Source of the DNA: CAWCXF01 sp963799455
Lineage (GTDB): Bacteria > Pseudomonadota > Alphaproteobacteria > Rhodobacterales > Rhodobacteraceae
Reading direction: 5' to 3'
Assembly: GCA_963799455.1 (NCBI GenBank)
Contig: CAWCXF010000008.1
Coordinates: 806,001-870,000 of the forward strand
Length of the DNA stretch: 64,000 nucleotides
Position numbers and translations under genes: made by a program. The notes beneath the pieces were generated by a model that searched no databases, was not told where the DNA came from, and worked only from the letters and a program-made list of their open reading frames with translations. Shown one piece after another: positions 1-8,710 of this stretch (its first letter is position 1; every line of letters begins with the position of its first letter).

Positions 1-31
1 TGCCCCCAAATCTCTACTTCAGGAGAGAGAC

Positions 32-922
32 ATGCCCGACGCCCCCTACCCTCCTGTCGAGGTCCCCGAGGCCGAGGAGCCCGGCCCGGAGCCGAAGATC
101 CCCACGGTGCGCGCGCCCGTCGGCGCGTGCGACGCCCATGTCCACATGCTCGCGGGGCCGAGCGAGTATCCGCTGTGGTCGGGGCGCTCGGAGGATCCCG
201 ACCCCGACCGGGGCTTCGAGGACTGGCTCGGCGCCTTGAGCGAGCATCTGGACCGCCTGGGATGCACCCGCGTGGTGCTGGTCCAGTCGATCTTCTACGG
301 CACCGACAACGCCGTGACGCTCGACGCCGCCGCGCGCCTGGGCGAGATGGCGCGCGCCGTGGCGCTGGTGTCGGGCGACGCCACCGACGAGCGCTTGGAT
401 GAGCTGCGCGAGGCGGGCGCCGTGGGGGTGCGGCTCAACCTCGTCCATGGCGGGGTGCTGTCGTGGGAGGGGGCGCGGGCGATGGCGCCGCGGCTCGCCG
501 AGCGCGGGATGCACGTCCAGATGCTGTGCCACGCCGACCGCGACCTTGCGGAGATCGCCGAGGAGGTGGCGGCGCTCCCGGTGCCGGTGGTGATCGACCA
601 CGCGGGCTGGCCCGAGGGCGACCTCGGGGGGGTCGAGACGCTCTGCCGGCTGCTCGGCGAGGGGAACACTTGGGTGAAGCTGTCGGGCGCCTATCGCCTC
701 ACCGAGGCGCCTTACCGCGAGGCCGACGCGCTCGTCCGGCGGCTGGCGGAGGCCAACCCCGAGCGCTGCGTCTGGGGCTCGGATTGGCCGCACGTCATGC
801 TGCGGGGGGCCGGGAGGCCCGACGCGGGCGTTCTGCTCGACGCCTTCATGCGGGCGGTGGAGGAGCCCGAGATGCGGCAGCGCATCCTGGTGGACAACGC
901 GGCCGCGCTCTACGGGTTCTGA
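32..922 (+). CDS. Amidohydrolase family 2 protein (2-pyrone-4,6-dicarboxylate lactonase-like)
   Basis: A 296-residue TIM-barrel metal hydrolase of the amidohydrolase_2 family, the group that holds 2-pyrone-4,6-dicarboxylate lactonase and related lactone or ring hydrolases. The metal-binding HxH motif is at H36/H38 (DAHVHML), a second metal-type histidine is H190 (VIDHAGWPE), and the C-terminal catalytic Asp is D251 (WGSDWPHV). The N-terminal 30 residues are a Pro/Glu-rich extension without a signal peptide. AGGAGAGA-type ribosome site just upstream of the ATG supports the start. The substrate cannot be read from the sequence, and no aromatic-degradation genes are adjacent, so a role in protocatechuate 4,5-cleavage is only one possibility. 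It stands alone, followed by 260 bp without a gene. Confidence 0.85.
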   Translation: MPDAPYPPVEVPEAEEPGPEPKIPTVRAPVGACDAHVHMLAGPSEYPLWSGRSEDPDPDRGFEDWLGALSEHLDRLGCTRVVLVQSIFYGTDNAVTLDAAARLGEMARAVALVSGDATDERLDELREAGAVGVRLNLVHGGVLSWEGARAMAPRLAERGMHVQMLCHADRDLAEIAEEVAALPVPVVIDHAGWPEGDLGGVETLCRLLGEGNTWVKLSGAYRLTEAPYREADALVRRLAEANPERCVWGSDWPHVMLRGAGRPDAGVLLDAFMRAVEEPEMRQRILVDNAAALYGF

Positions 923-1123
923 GGGGCCGGCGGCGGCGTGATCCGCTTCGTCTCCGACGGGTGTGGGTGCCGCGGCCGGACGCATGGCATGAGGCCCGTC
1001 CTCGACCGTCGGGGCATCCCGCTCCGCTGCGGCGCCGGCGAGCGTCGGCATGGCTGGTGATCGGCCGGACGGCTTCGCGGCCCCATCGCCGGAGGGCCGA
1101 TCCGATCCCCGGACCGGCCCCGC

Positions 1124-1152
1124 TTCCCCTCGCCCGCCCGGCCCCCTAGATG
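1124..1152 (+). promoter_or_regulatory. Putative sigma-70 promoter of pepF
   Basis: A TTCCCC -35-like hexamer and a TAGATG -10-like hexamer lie 17 bp apart, about 30 bp before the pepF ATG. The same architecture (TTGCC/TTCCC, 17-18 bp, TAGRTG or TATNNG) recurs upstream of metF, lysC and the ABC exporter, which raises confidence. No experimental support. Confidence 0.35.
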
Positions 1153-1183
1153 CGGCGGGCCGAAGCCCCGAGGAGATCCCCCG

Positions 1184-3004
1184 ATGCGCCACGCCACGCC
1201 CGTCTTCGACGCCGACGCCGCCTCCGGTGGGAGGGATCTCGGCACGCTGCCCGAGTGGGATCTCACCGCCCTCTACGCCGCGCCCGACGCGCCCGAGATC
1301 AAGCGCGACCTCGACTGGCTGGAGGAGGCCTGCGCGCGGTTCAACGCCGACTACCAGGGGCGCCTCGCCACGCTCGACGCGCCCGCGATGCTGGAGTGCG
1401 TCGAGCGCTACGAGCGCATCGACGCCGTGGCGGGCCGGATCATGTCCTACGTCGGGCTGCGCCACTACCAGCAGACCCAGGATCCCGAGCGCGCCAAAGG
1501 CCTGGGCGACGCGCAGGACAAGGTGACCTCCTACACCACGCCGCTGGTGTTCTTCTCGCTGGAGACGAACCGGATCGAGGACGAGCGGATGGAGGGGCTG
1601 CTGGCGGAGTCCGAGGGGCTCGCGCGCTACCGCCCCGTGATCGAGAAGATGCGGGCGATGAAGCCCTACCAGCTCTCCGACGAGCTGGAGCGGTTCCTGC
1701 ACGACCAGTCCGCCGTGGGCGCCGCCGCCTGGAACCGGCTCTTCGACGAGACCGTGGCGGGGCTCTCGTTCGACGTGGACGGCGAGAGCCTGAGCATCGA
1801 GGCGACGCTGAACCTGCTGACCGACCCCGACCGGAACAAGCGCGAGGCCGCCGCCCGCGCCGTGGCGGAGGTGTTCGAGCGCAACGTCAAGCTCTTCGCG
1901 CGCGTCCACAACACGCTCGCCAAGGAGAAGGCGATCGAGGACCGCTGGCGGGGGCTGCCCACGCCGCAGACGGCGCGGCACCTGTCGAACCAGGTCGAGC
2001 CCGAGGTGGTCCAGGCGCTGCGCGACGCGGTGGTGGCCGCCTACCCGCGGCTCTCGCACCGCTACTACGAGCTGAAGCGCCGCTGGCTGGGGCTCCACAA
2101 GCTCCAGGTGTGGGACCGCAACGCGCCGCTGCCGATGCAGGACGACCGCACCATCGGCTGGGACGAGGCCGAGCGCACGGTGATGGAGGCCTACGCCGCG
2201 TTCGATCCGCGCATGGCCGAGATAGCAGGGCCCTTCTTCCGCCGCGGCTGGATCGACGCGGCCGCGACCCCCGGCAAGGCGCCCGGCGCCTTCGCCCACC
2301 CCACGGTGACGGACGCGCACCCGTTCGTGCTGCTGAACTACCTCGGCAAGCCGCGCGACGTGATGACGCTCGCCCACGAGCTGGGCCACGGCGTCCATCA
2401 GGTGCTCGCCGCGGGCCAGGGGGAGCTTTTGGCCTCCACCCCGCTGACGCTCGCCGAGACCGCGAGCGTGTTCGGCGAGATGCTGACCTTCCGCAAGCTG
2501 CTCGACGCCGCGGAGACGCAGGACCAGCGCCGCGTGCTGCTCGCCGGCAAGACCGAGGACATGATCAACACGGTCGTGCGCCAGATCGCGTTCTACGACT
2601 TCGAGTGCAAGCTGCACGAGGCGCGCTCGCACGGGGAGCTGACGCCCGACGACATCGGGCGGCTGTGGATGTCGGTCCAGGGCGAGTCCCTCGGCCCCGC
2701 CTTCGAGTTCATGCCGGGCTACGAGGTGTTCTGGGCCTACATCCCGCACTTCGTCCACTCGCCGTTCTACGTCTACGCCTACGCCTTCGGCGACGGGCTC
2801 GTGAACGCGCTCTACGCCGCCTACGAGGCGGGCGAGCCGGGCTTCCAGGACCGCTACTTCGAGATGCTGCGCGCGGGCGGCTCCAAGCACCACCGCGAGC
2901 TGCTGGCCCCCTTCGGCCTCGACGCCTCGGATCCGGCGTTCTGGGACCGGGGCCTGCAGATGATCGGCGGCTTCATCGACGAGCTGGAGGCGATGGAGGG
3001 CTGA
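1184..3004 (+). CDS. pepF: M3 family oligoendopeptidase F
   Basis: A 606-residue cytoplasmic zinc oligopeptidase of the M3 (PepF) family, full length for the group. The HExxH zinc motif is HELGH with H398, E399 and H402, and the downstream Glu ligand sits in the LAETASVFGEML helix. These enzymes cleave short peptides, probably in peptide recycling. The ATG is preceded by GAGGAGA, a good ribosome site. It converges on the minus-strand accessory genes of the formate dehydrogenase locus, with a palindrome between the two ends. Family assignment is firm; the natural substrates are unknown. Confidence 0.95.
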   Translation: MRHATPVFDADAASGGRDLGTLPEWDLTALYAAPDAPEIKRDLDWLEEACARFNADYQGRLATLDAPAMLECVERYERIDAVAGRIMSYVGLRHYQQTQDPERAKGLGDAQDKVTSYTTPLVFFSLETNRIEDERMEGLLAESEGLARYRPVIEKMRAMKPYQLSDELERFLHDQSAVGAAAWNRLFDETVAGLSFDVDGESLSIEATLNLLTDPDRNKREAAARAVAEVFERNVKLFARVHNTLAKEKAIEDRWRGLPTPQTARHLSNQVEPEVVQALRDAVVAAYPRLSHRYYELKRRWLGLHKLQVWDRNAPLPMQDDRTIGWDEAERTVMEAYAAFDPRMAEIAGPFFRRGWIDAAATPGKAPGAFAHPTVTDAHPFVLLNYLGKPRDVMTLAHELGHGVHQVLAAGQGELLASTPLTLAETASVFGEMLTFRKLLDAAETQDQRRVLLAGKTEDMINTVVRQIAFYDFECKLHEARSHGELTPDDIGRLWMSVQGESLGPAFEFMPGYEVFWAYIPHFVHSPFYVYAYAFGDGLVNALYAAYEAGEPGFQDRYFEMLRAGGSKHHRELLAPFGLDASDPAFWDRGLQMIGGFIDELEAMEG

Positions 3005-3009
3005 CGGCG

Positions 3010-3025
3010 GCGGCCCGCGGGCCGC
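3010..3025. terminator. Palindrome between convergent genes
   Basis: A perfect 16-nt palindrome (arms GCGGCCC/GGGCCGC) sits between the pepF stop and the end of the DUF6505-like gene on the other strand. Position suggests a bidirectional terminator, but there is no T-tract on either strand. Confidence 0.4.
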
Positions 3026-3033
3026 GCCCGGCC

Positions 3034-3510
3034 TCAGTCGGGCGTGCCGTGGACGGCGAGGATGTCGATCTCGGCGCCCTTGGGCACGATGGCGCGGTAG
3101 GCCTCGCGCACGCCCGCCTCGGTCAGCTCGCGGCTCACCGTCAGGAGCGTGTTGGGCTCGCAGCCCTCGCACAGCTCGGCCATGTGGGCGATCTCCTCGG
3201 CCGCGACCGCGCGGGCGGCGGCCTCGGACGGCGCGCCGTAGACCGTCACGAAGTGGCGCGCGAGCGCGTCGGTCAGCGCCTCGACCTCCGCGGGCTCGAT
3301 GCGGGTGGCGGCGACGAAGGTGACGCGGCCGAAGGTCTCGACCCCGAGCCAGCCGTTGGCGAAGGCCTGCCGCGCCTTGCCCGCGAGGTCCGCCCCGGTC
3401 CAGTTCGAGAACTCGAAGCCGCCCGAGACGCACCACTCGCCGGTGCGCGCGGGGCTCGCGAAGACGCGGGTGTCGGACTCGTCGAAATGGATGGCGCGGG
3501 CGAGGTTCAC
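3034..3510 (-). CDS. Small conserved protein of the formate dehydrogenase locus (DUF6505-like)
   Basis: A 158-residue soluble protein without signal peptide. I chose the GTG at 3508-3510, because its first base pairs form a GTGA overlap with the stop of the upstream ligase-like gene; a longer frame to 3585 would add a Gly/Pro-rich tail that looks like out-of-frame sequence. From memory it matches DUF6505, a Rhodobacterales family found beside formate dehydrogenase genes. It contains the cysteine pair CEGC near residue 108. Function is unknown; the translational coupling and synteny suggest a role in formate dehydrogenase maturation. Confidence 0.75.
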   Translation of the reverse strand: MNLARAIHFDESDTRVFASPARTGEWCVSGGFEFSNWTGADLAGKARQAFANGWLGVETFGRVTFVAATRIEPAEVEALTDALARHFVTVYGAPSEAAARAVAAEEIAHMAELCEGCEPNTLLTVSRELTEAGVREAYRAIVPKGAEIDILAVHGTPD

Positions 3511-4265
3511 GGGGCCGCCCCCGCCCGCGGCGCCGGCTCCGCGATCGGGGCCTGAGGGTCGCGGGGGGCCTCCAGGCGCGACCACAGCGGGACGGCCCGC
3601 GTCCCCCCCTCCGCGCGCAGGATCATCCCGAAGCGCTCGTCGAGGCCGACGAGCGTGCCCGTGAGCGCCGCCCCCTCATGGGCCACGGCGACCGTGGCGC
3701 CCATGCCCCGAATGAGGCCGCGCCAGGCCCCGTGGAGCGGGCCCGCGCCCTCCTCGTCCCAGCGGTGGATCCAGGCCAGGGTGTGGCGCGACCAGGACTC
3801 GAGCAGCCGCCCGGGCGTCAGGTCCCCGCAGCCCTCCTCGGCGAGCGCGGTGCGCTCGGGCGCGAGCCCCGGCGCCTCGACGTCGAGCCCGAAGGGCACC
3901 TCCACCCCCACCACGAGCCAGTCGGGCACCCCCTCGGGCTCGCGCGAGGGGGCCGCGGCGCGCAGCCGCCCGCAGAGCGCGCCGTTGACGCGCACGGCCC
4001 CCCCCCACTCCAGCTCGACCGCCATCTCGGAGGGTCCGAGCGCGCCCAGCGCGCTCACGAGCCCGAGCCCGCAGGCGGGCCACATCGCCATGGCCTCGCC
4101 GAGCGGCACCTCGGGCGCGAGCACCAGCGCGGCCCGGAGGTCGCGCGCGGCGTCGTGGACGACGAGCCCCGGGTCGCAGCCATGCCGCGCCTCGAGGCAG
4201 GCGCGCTCGAAGGGATGCCGGTCGGCGAGGCCGCGCAGAAGCGGCGGGAAGGTCGGCGCGTTCAC
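3507..4265 (-). CDS. Biotin/lipoate-protein ligase family protein
   Basis: A 252-residue protein resembling the BPL_LplA_LipB fold, with a C-terminal small domain as in biotin protein ligases (GTLVGLDERFGMILRAEGG). The GTG at 4263-4265 is preferred: upstream sequence is Arg/Gly-rich and reads as non-coding. It overlaps the next gene by four bases. The catalytic motif GRGRxG of BirA is not evident, so ligase activity is doubtful and it may be a binding or scaffold version. In Rhodobacterales this family member travels with the formate dehydrogenase genes, so I infer an accessory role there rather than general biotinylation. Confidence 0.75.
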   Translation of the reverse strand: MNAPTFPPLLRGLADRHPFERACLEARHGCDPGLVVHDAARDLRAALVLAPEVPLGEAMAMWPACGLGLVSALGALGPSEMAVELEWGGAVRVNGALCGRLRAAAPSREPEGVPDWLVVGVEVPFGLDVEAPGLAPERTALAEEGCGDLTPGRLLESWSRHTLAWIHRWDEEGAGPLHGAWRGLIRGMGATVAVAHEGAALTGTLVGLDERFGMILRAEGGTRAVPLWSRLEAPRDPQAPIAEPAPRAGAAP

Positions 4266-4602
4266 GGGCGGGCCCGGATCGAGAGCCGCCGCTGCGCCCC
4301 GGCGCCGGATGGGGGATCCGCGCCCTCCGCCGCAGCCCCGAGCGGGGGCACAAGCGGGCCGTCCGGGGAGCCGACCGCCGGCCCCGCCCGCCACGGGGAA
4401 GGCCACCGCCCGCCCGCGCGGGATCGCCGCGCGGCGGTCGCGGACGAGCCCGGCCCCCGCGTCGCGGGCCGTGGCCCGCCCCGGCGCGCACCCATGGCGG
4501 CCGCCCCGGGCCGATGCGGGGCGACGAGGCCCATGCGATCGGCGAGGGCCCCGGGCGTGCGCCGTGACGAGGGCGCGGCCACGGGCGGGAGCCGACCCCC
4601 GC
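4266..4602. other. Intergenic region between mrp and the ligase-like gene
   Basis: 337 bp of Arg/Gly/Pro-rich reading in all frames and no recognisable gene. It holds several GC-rich inverted repeats but no clear terminator or promoter. Confidence 0.5.
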
Positions 4603-5667
4603 TCACGCCAGCCCCTCCTCCACCAGCCGGCGCGCCAGCGCGCGGAAGGCGGCGGCCTGGGGCGAGGAGGGCTTCGTCACCACGATCGGGGCGCCGCCGT
4701 CCGACGCGGTGCGGATGTCGATGTGCAGCGGGATCTCCGCGAGCAGCGGCACGCCCATGCGCTCGGCCTCGCGCGCCACGCCGCCATGGCCGAAGACGTG
4801 CTCCTCGTGGCCGCAGTTCGAGCAGATGTGGGTGCTCATGTTCTCGATCAGCCCGAGGATCGGCACGTCGAGCTTGCGGAACATGTCGATGCCCTTGCGG
4901 GCGTCGATCAGCGCCACGTCCTGGGGCGTCGAGACGACGATGGCGCCGTCCACCCGCGCCTTCTGCGCGAGCGTCATCGACACGTCCCCGGTGCCCGGCG
5001 GCAGGTCCACGATCAGCGCGTCGAGCGCGCCCCACTGCACCTGGTTCAGCATCTGCTGGAGCGCGCCCATCAGCATCGGCCCGCGCCAGACCACCGCCTG
5101 GTCCTCGTTCACCATCAGCCCGATCGACATCATGGTGACGCCGTGGTTGCGCATCGGCAGGATGGTCTTGCCGTCGGGCGAGGCCGGGCGGCCCGAGACG
5201 CCCAGCATCCGCGGCTGGGAGGGGCCGTAGACGTCGGCGTCGAGGAGCCCCACGCGGCGCCCCTCGGCGGCGAGCGCGCAGGCGAGGTTGGCGGCCACGG
5301 TGGACTTGCCGACGCCGCCCTTGCCGGAGGCCACGGCGAGGATGTGGTCCACGCCCGGCACCGGCTGCGGCCCGGCGGGTGCGGCGCGCTTCGGCTTGAG
5401 GTCGGGCGGCGCCTTGGGCTGGGCGTGGGCGGTCATGACGGCCGAGACGGTCTCGACGCCGGGCAGCGCGCGGACCTTCGCCTCGGCCTCGGCGCGGGCG
5501 GGCTCGACGGCCTGCGCGCGCGCCGGGTCCACCTCCAGCACGAAGCGCACCGCGCCCCCCTCGACCGAGAGCGCGCGCACGAGCCCCGAGCCCACGAGGT
5601 CGCCGTCCCCCACGGGGTCGGGGATCGCGCGCAGCGCCTCCAGCACGGCCTCGCGCGTGACGCTCAT
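4603..5667 (-). CDS. mrp: Mrp/NBP35-family P-loop ATPase, iron-sulfur cluster carrier
   Basis: A 354-residue Mrp/ApbC protein. Residues 1-80 form the MIP18 (DUF59) domain, and the deviant Walker A motif SGKGGVGKST lies at about 114-123. The paired cysteines CSNC follow the ENMS motif and would hold the bridging 4Fe-4S cluster. These proteins carry and transfer Fe-S clusters to targets. The ATG at 5665-5667 overlaps the TGA of the DUF6494 gene (ATGA), so the two are translationally coupled. In this place it is likely to load clusters into the formate dehydrogenase subunits or the neighbouring polyferredoxin, which is inference from context. About 330 bp without a gene separate it from the ligase-like gene downstream. 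Confidence 0.93.
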   Translation of the reverse strand: MSVTREAVLEALRAIPDPVGDGDLVGSGLVRALSVEGGAVRFVLEVDPARAQAVEPARAEAEAKVRALPGVETVSAVMTAHAQPKAPPDLKPKRAAPAGPQPVPGVDHILAVASGKGGVGKSTVAANLACALAAEGRRVGLLDADVYGPSQPRMLGVSGRPASPDGKTILPMRNHGVTMMSIGLMVNEDQAVVWRGPMLMGALQQMLNQVQWGALDALIVDLPPGTGDVSMTLAQKARVDGAIVVSTPQDVALIDARKGIDMFRKLDVPILGLIENMSTHICSNCGHEEHVFGHGGVAREAERMGVPLLAEIPLHIDIRTASDGGAPIVVTKPSSPQAAAFRALARRLVEEGLA

Positions 5668-5885
5668 GCCCCCGTCGAGCCCGAATCCGACTCGGAGTCC
5701 GGCCCCTTGATGGTGCCCTCGACGACGTGGCGCAGGCCGAGCTCGTCGATCACCACCTCGGTGCGCACCGGGTAGGCGCCGCACATCGTCCCCTTCTCGC
5801 GCATCGCCGCCTCGATCGCCTGCTGCGCGGTGACGCCGACCTGCTTGAGATACTTGCGCATCGACATGTTGAAGTCGTCGGCCAT
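5664..5885 (-). CDS. DUF6494-like small protein
   Basis: A 73-residue soluble protein (starts MADDFNMSMRKYLKQVGVTA) that I recognise as the DUF6494 type, a small conserved alphaproteobacterial family found beside Mrp and formate dehydrogenase genes. It has one Cys (MCGAYP), an amphipathic N-terminal half and an acidic Ser-rich tail. GGGGGATCC upstream gives a ribosome site. Its stop overlaps the mrp start. Function unknown; coupling to mrp suggests an Fe-S assembly or cofactor role. Confidence 0.8.
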   Translation of the reverse strand: MADDFNMSMRKYLKQVGVTAQQAIEAAMREKGTMCGAYPVRTEVVIDELGLRHVVEGTIKGPDSESDSGSTGA

Positions 5886-5973
5886 GGGATCCCCCTTCCG
5901 GTGATGGGACGTAGATGGCCCCTCCGCGCGCGAGGATCCAGATGCCGCGGCCGCGAAGCCGGGGGCGCTCCGC

Positions 5974-7914
5974 TCAGCGATCGCGCCGCCCGAGATAGTC
6001 TTCGGTCGTCACCACGCGCGGCCGCTCCGGCCCCCGCATCGGGTCGCCTCGGCCCATCTGCGCCTTGACGCGGCAGTCGTCGCACATGCGGATCAGGCGC
6101 ACGGCGCCCTCGGAGCCGAACATCGAGTGGCGCCCGGCGAGCTTCTCCACGATCCGGTCGATGGTGGACTGCACGCCGAAGAGCGCGCCGCACTCGACGC
6201 AGGCCGCGGGCTCCTCCTCGCGCAGCACCCGCTGGGACAAGGCCTCGTCCGAGAGGTCGAGCCGGGGCTGGAGCGTGATCGCGTCCTCCGGGCAGAGGTT
6301 GGCGCACAGGCCGCATTGCAGGCACGCGTCCTCCTGGAAGCGCAGCTCGGGCCGGTCGGGGTTGTCGGCGAGCGCGCCCGACGGGCAGAGCGAGGCGCAG
6401 GCGAGGCAGAGCGTGCAGGCGTCCGAGACGAGCACCGCGCCGTAGGGCGCGCCCTCGGGCAGCGCGATCGTGCCCCCTTCGGGCCTGAGCGCGCGGGCGG
6501 CGGTGCGCGTCACCTGGCGCCGCGTGCCGATCGGCAGGATCGGCTCCACCGGGGGCGGGGCGTCGGCGCGCAGCGCGCCGGGCAGCTCGTCGGGGTCCGC
6601 CACATCGAGCACCGCCACGCGCCCCGGCCCGGCGATGGCCTCCGCGAGGTCGCGCTCGCGCTCCAGGGTGGCCGCGTCCGAGCGCGGCGCCAGCAGCACG
6701 TCCACCGCGGCGAAGCCCGCGCCGAGGGCCGCGAGCATCTCGGCATGGCCGAAGCCCGAGACGGTGGCGAGCTCCATCGGGATCGCCGCCGAGGGCAGGC
6801 CCGACCCGTAGCGCGCGGCCAGCGCGATCATCTCGGCGCCGTGGGCGTCGTGGACGAGGAGGCGCGGGGCCGTGCCGCCGGTCTCGCGGAAGACGCGCGC
6901 CATCGTCTCCATCCGGCGGAAGACGTGGGCCGTGGGCGGGTCGTCGTAGAGGATCGCGCCCGAGGGGCAGAGCGCCGCGCAGGCGCCGCAGCCGGCGCAG
7001 ACCATCGGGTCGATCGCCACATGGTCGCCGGCGGACGCGATGGCGCCGGTGGGGCAGACGTCGAGGCACTTCGAGCAGGCCGGCTGCGAGGCGCGCGAAT
7101 GGGCGCAGAGCGCGGGCTCGTAGCGCAGATGCAGCGGCTTCTCGAAGGTGCCGACGAGCGCGCTGGCCGCCAGGACGGCGTCGGCCACGGCCTGCGGGTC
7201 GCGCGGGTCGGGGCGCAGGTAGCCCTCGCGCTTTTCGTGCGCCGGGAAGAGCGGGGTGTCGCCCCGCAGATCCAGGATCACGTCGCAGGCCGAGCGCGCG
7301 CCGTCGCGGGGCGGCCCGAAGCCCAGCGCGCCGCGCCCGCCGGGCACGAGCTGGCGCAGCGCGTCGATCGACACCGTGAAGCCGCCCAACGCGCCCGCCG
7401 CGCCGCGCAGCCGGCCGCGCGCGACCTCGAAGCGCCGGTCGAGCGGCGGCTCGGCGTCCTCGGTCAGCAGCACCGTCACCGACAGCGCCCCGGCCAGCCG
7501 CTCGGCCGCGGGGATCGCGCGGGCCGCGGGGCCGAGGATCAGGCAGAGCCCCTGCGACACCACGTCGGCCACCGGCGTCTCGGGCCGGCCGAGCAGCGCG
7601 TCGGCGACGAGCGCCGCCTGCTTCGGCCCGGCGCTCGCCGCCTCGTCGGACCAGCCGGCGCGGTCGCGGACGTCCACGAAGCCCGGCGCCGGCAGGCCCG
7701 CTCCTTCTGCGATCTCGGTGAGCCGCGCCACCTCCTGGCCGCAGGCGACCACGGCGCCCTCGCCGGCCTCGGAAAGCTCGGCCGCGAGCCGGTCGGCCTG
7801 CCCCATGCACAGCGACGAATGGACGCGCGAGCAGGCGACGCCCGCCGCGGCGATCGCCCGCGGGTGGACGGCCTGGCTGCCGAGGCAGTCGCACAGGATG
7901 ATCTTGGCGCCCAT
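5974..7914 (-). CDS. 4Fe-4S polyferredoxin-like protein of the formate dehydrogenase locus
   Basis: A 646-residue cytoplasmic protein with four CP-ending cysteine motifs: two mid-protein (CSKCLDVCP, then CAGCGACAALCP) and two near the C terminus (CTLCLACASLCP and CLQCGLCANLCP). The N terminus (GAKIILCDCLGSQ) resembles HdrA-like or glutamate-synthase-related ferredoxin proteins. Two further CxxC pairs (CVECGALF and CDDCR) lie in the tail. I chose the ATG at 7912-7914 because the MGAKIILCD start follows a GAGGGG ribosome site. It heads the minus arm and is divergent from DUF3305. In related genomes it accompanies Fdh3-type enzymes; whether it is an electron carrier or an assembly factor is not known. 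Confidence 0.85.
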   Translation of the reverse strand: MGAKIILCDCLGSQAVHPRAIAAAGVACSRVHSSLCMGQADRLAAELSEAGEGAVVACGQEVARLTEIAEGAGLPAPGFVDVRDRAGWSDEAASAGPKQAALVADALLGRPETPVADVVSQGLCLILGPAARAIPAAERLAGALSVTVLLTEDAEPPLDRRFEVARGRLRGAAGALGGFTVSIDALRQLVPGGRGALGFGPPRDGARSACDVILDLRGDTPLFPAHEKREGYLRPDPRDPQAVADAVLAASALVGTFEKPLHLRYEPALCAHSRASQPACSKCLDVCPTGAIASAGDHVAIDPMVCAGCGACAALCPSGAILYDDPPTAHVFRRMETMARVFRETGGTAPRLLVHDAHGAEMIALAARYGSGLPSAAIPMELATVSGFGHAEMLAALGAGFAAVDVLLAPRSDAATLERERDLAEAIAGPGRVAVLDVADPDELPGALRADAPPPVEPILPIGTRRQVTRTAARALRPEGGTIALPEGAPYGAVLVSDACTLCLACASLCPSGALADNPDRPELRFQEDACLQCGLCANLCPEDAITLQPRLDLSDEALSQRVLREEEPAACVECGALFGVQSTIDRIVEKLAGRHSMFGSEGAVRLIRMCDDCRVKAQMGRGDPMRGPERPRVVTTEDYLGRRDR

Positions 7915-8176
7915 CGCGGCCCCCCCCCTCGGCGTGCGTCGCCTCAATGGCGTCGCCTCGATGGCGCGGATCGGGCCGCGCCGCGAGGACGCACGGCCCG
8001 CGGCACGATGGCGCAAACGGCCGTCGGGCACCAGAGTCCCACCCCTTCGGACACGTTGTCTTTACGTCGCCGCTTGACCTGAGGACGGCCCTTCCGCCAT
8101 CCTGGCGCACACGAAAGCGCCCTCGACGGCGCTCGGGAGGACGGATCTGAGCCATTCGCGCACCCCCACGCAGTCG

Positions 8177-8710
8177 ATGCCCGTCGGCATCGTGATCCGG
8201 CGCACGCCGGGCGTGACGCGTTGGGCGGCCCACTCCTGGCGCGCCGTGGCGCTCCTGCCCGGCGCGGGGCCCGCGGGGGGACGCATGCTGCGCCGCGATG
8301 GCGAGACGGTCGAGATCCACGCCGCGACCCTGACGCTCTCGCTGTGGCGAACGGACGCCGAGGCCTACCGCGTGGCGCTCTCGGCGCGCACGCCCTCGCT
8401 CTTCGTGGTCTCGCGGCGGGGTGCGGCGCCCGGCGCGGAGCCCCGGCCCGTGCTGGTGACGGCCTCCCCCTATGAGGCGCAGGACTACGCCGACTCGGGC
8501 GAGGAGGTCGTCGAGCCGGTGGCGATGACGCCGGGGCTCGCGGCGTGGATCCGCGACTTCTGCGACGCGCATTACGAGGGCGAAGCGTTCCACAAGCGCC
8601 GCCGCGACGAGGAGCGCGTGGATCTCCAGGCCGACGGCGTGGGCGACGCGCGCATCCGCCAGCCCGCCGACGTCTACCGCGCGCCGGGCTCCCACAGGCA
8701 CCCGGCGTGA
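8177..8710 (+). CDS. DUF3305 family protein
   Basis: A 177-residue soluble protein, first gene of the plus arm of the formate dehydrogenase locus. It opens with MPVGIVIRRTPGVTRWAAHS, typical of the DUF3305 family, and has no signal peptide or metal motif. The family is known only from synteny with DUF3306 and formate dehydrogenase genes. Its TGA overlaps the GTG of the following DUF3306 gene (GTGA), so the pair is coupled. About 260 bp separate it from the divergent polyferredoxin gene, and this gap probably holds both promoters. A weak TTGACC at 8074-8079 is the only -35-like sequence I see there. Confidence 0.85.
   Translation: MPVGIVIRRTPGVTRWAAHSWRAVALLPGAGPAGGRMLRRDGETVEIHAATLTLSLWRTDAEAYRVALSARTPSLFVVSRRGAAPGAEPRPVLVTASPYEAQDYADSGEEVVEPVAMTPGLAAWIRDFCDAHYEGEAFHKRRRDEERVDLQADGVGDARIRQPADVYRAPGSHRHPA

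Noticed and set aside
14..3436. Long minus-strand open frame over pepF and the amidohydrolase
   Set aside because: A shadow of the two real plus-strand genes: it lacks family features and overlaps well-supported proteins entirely.
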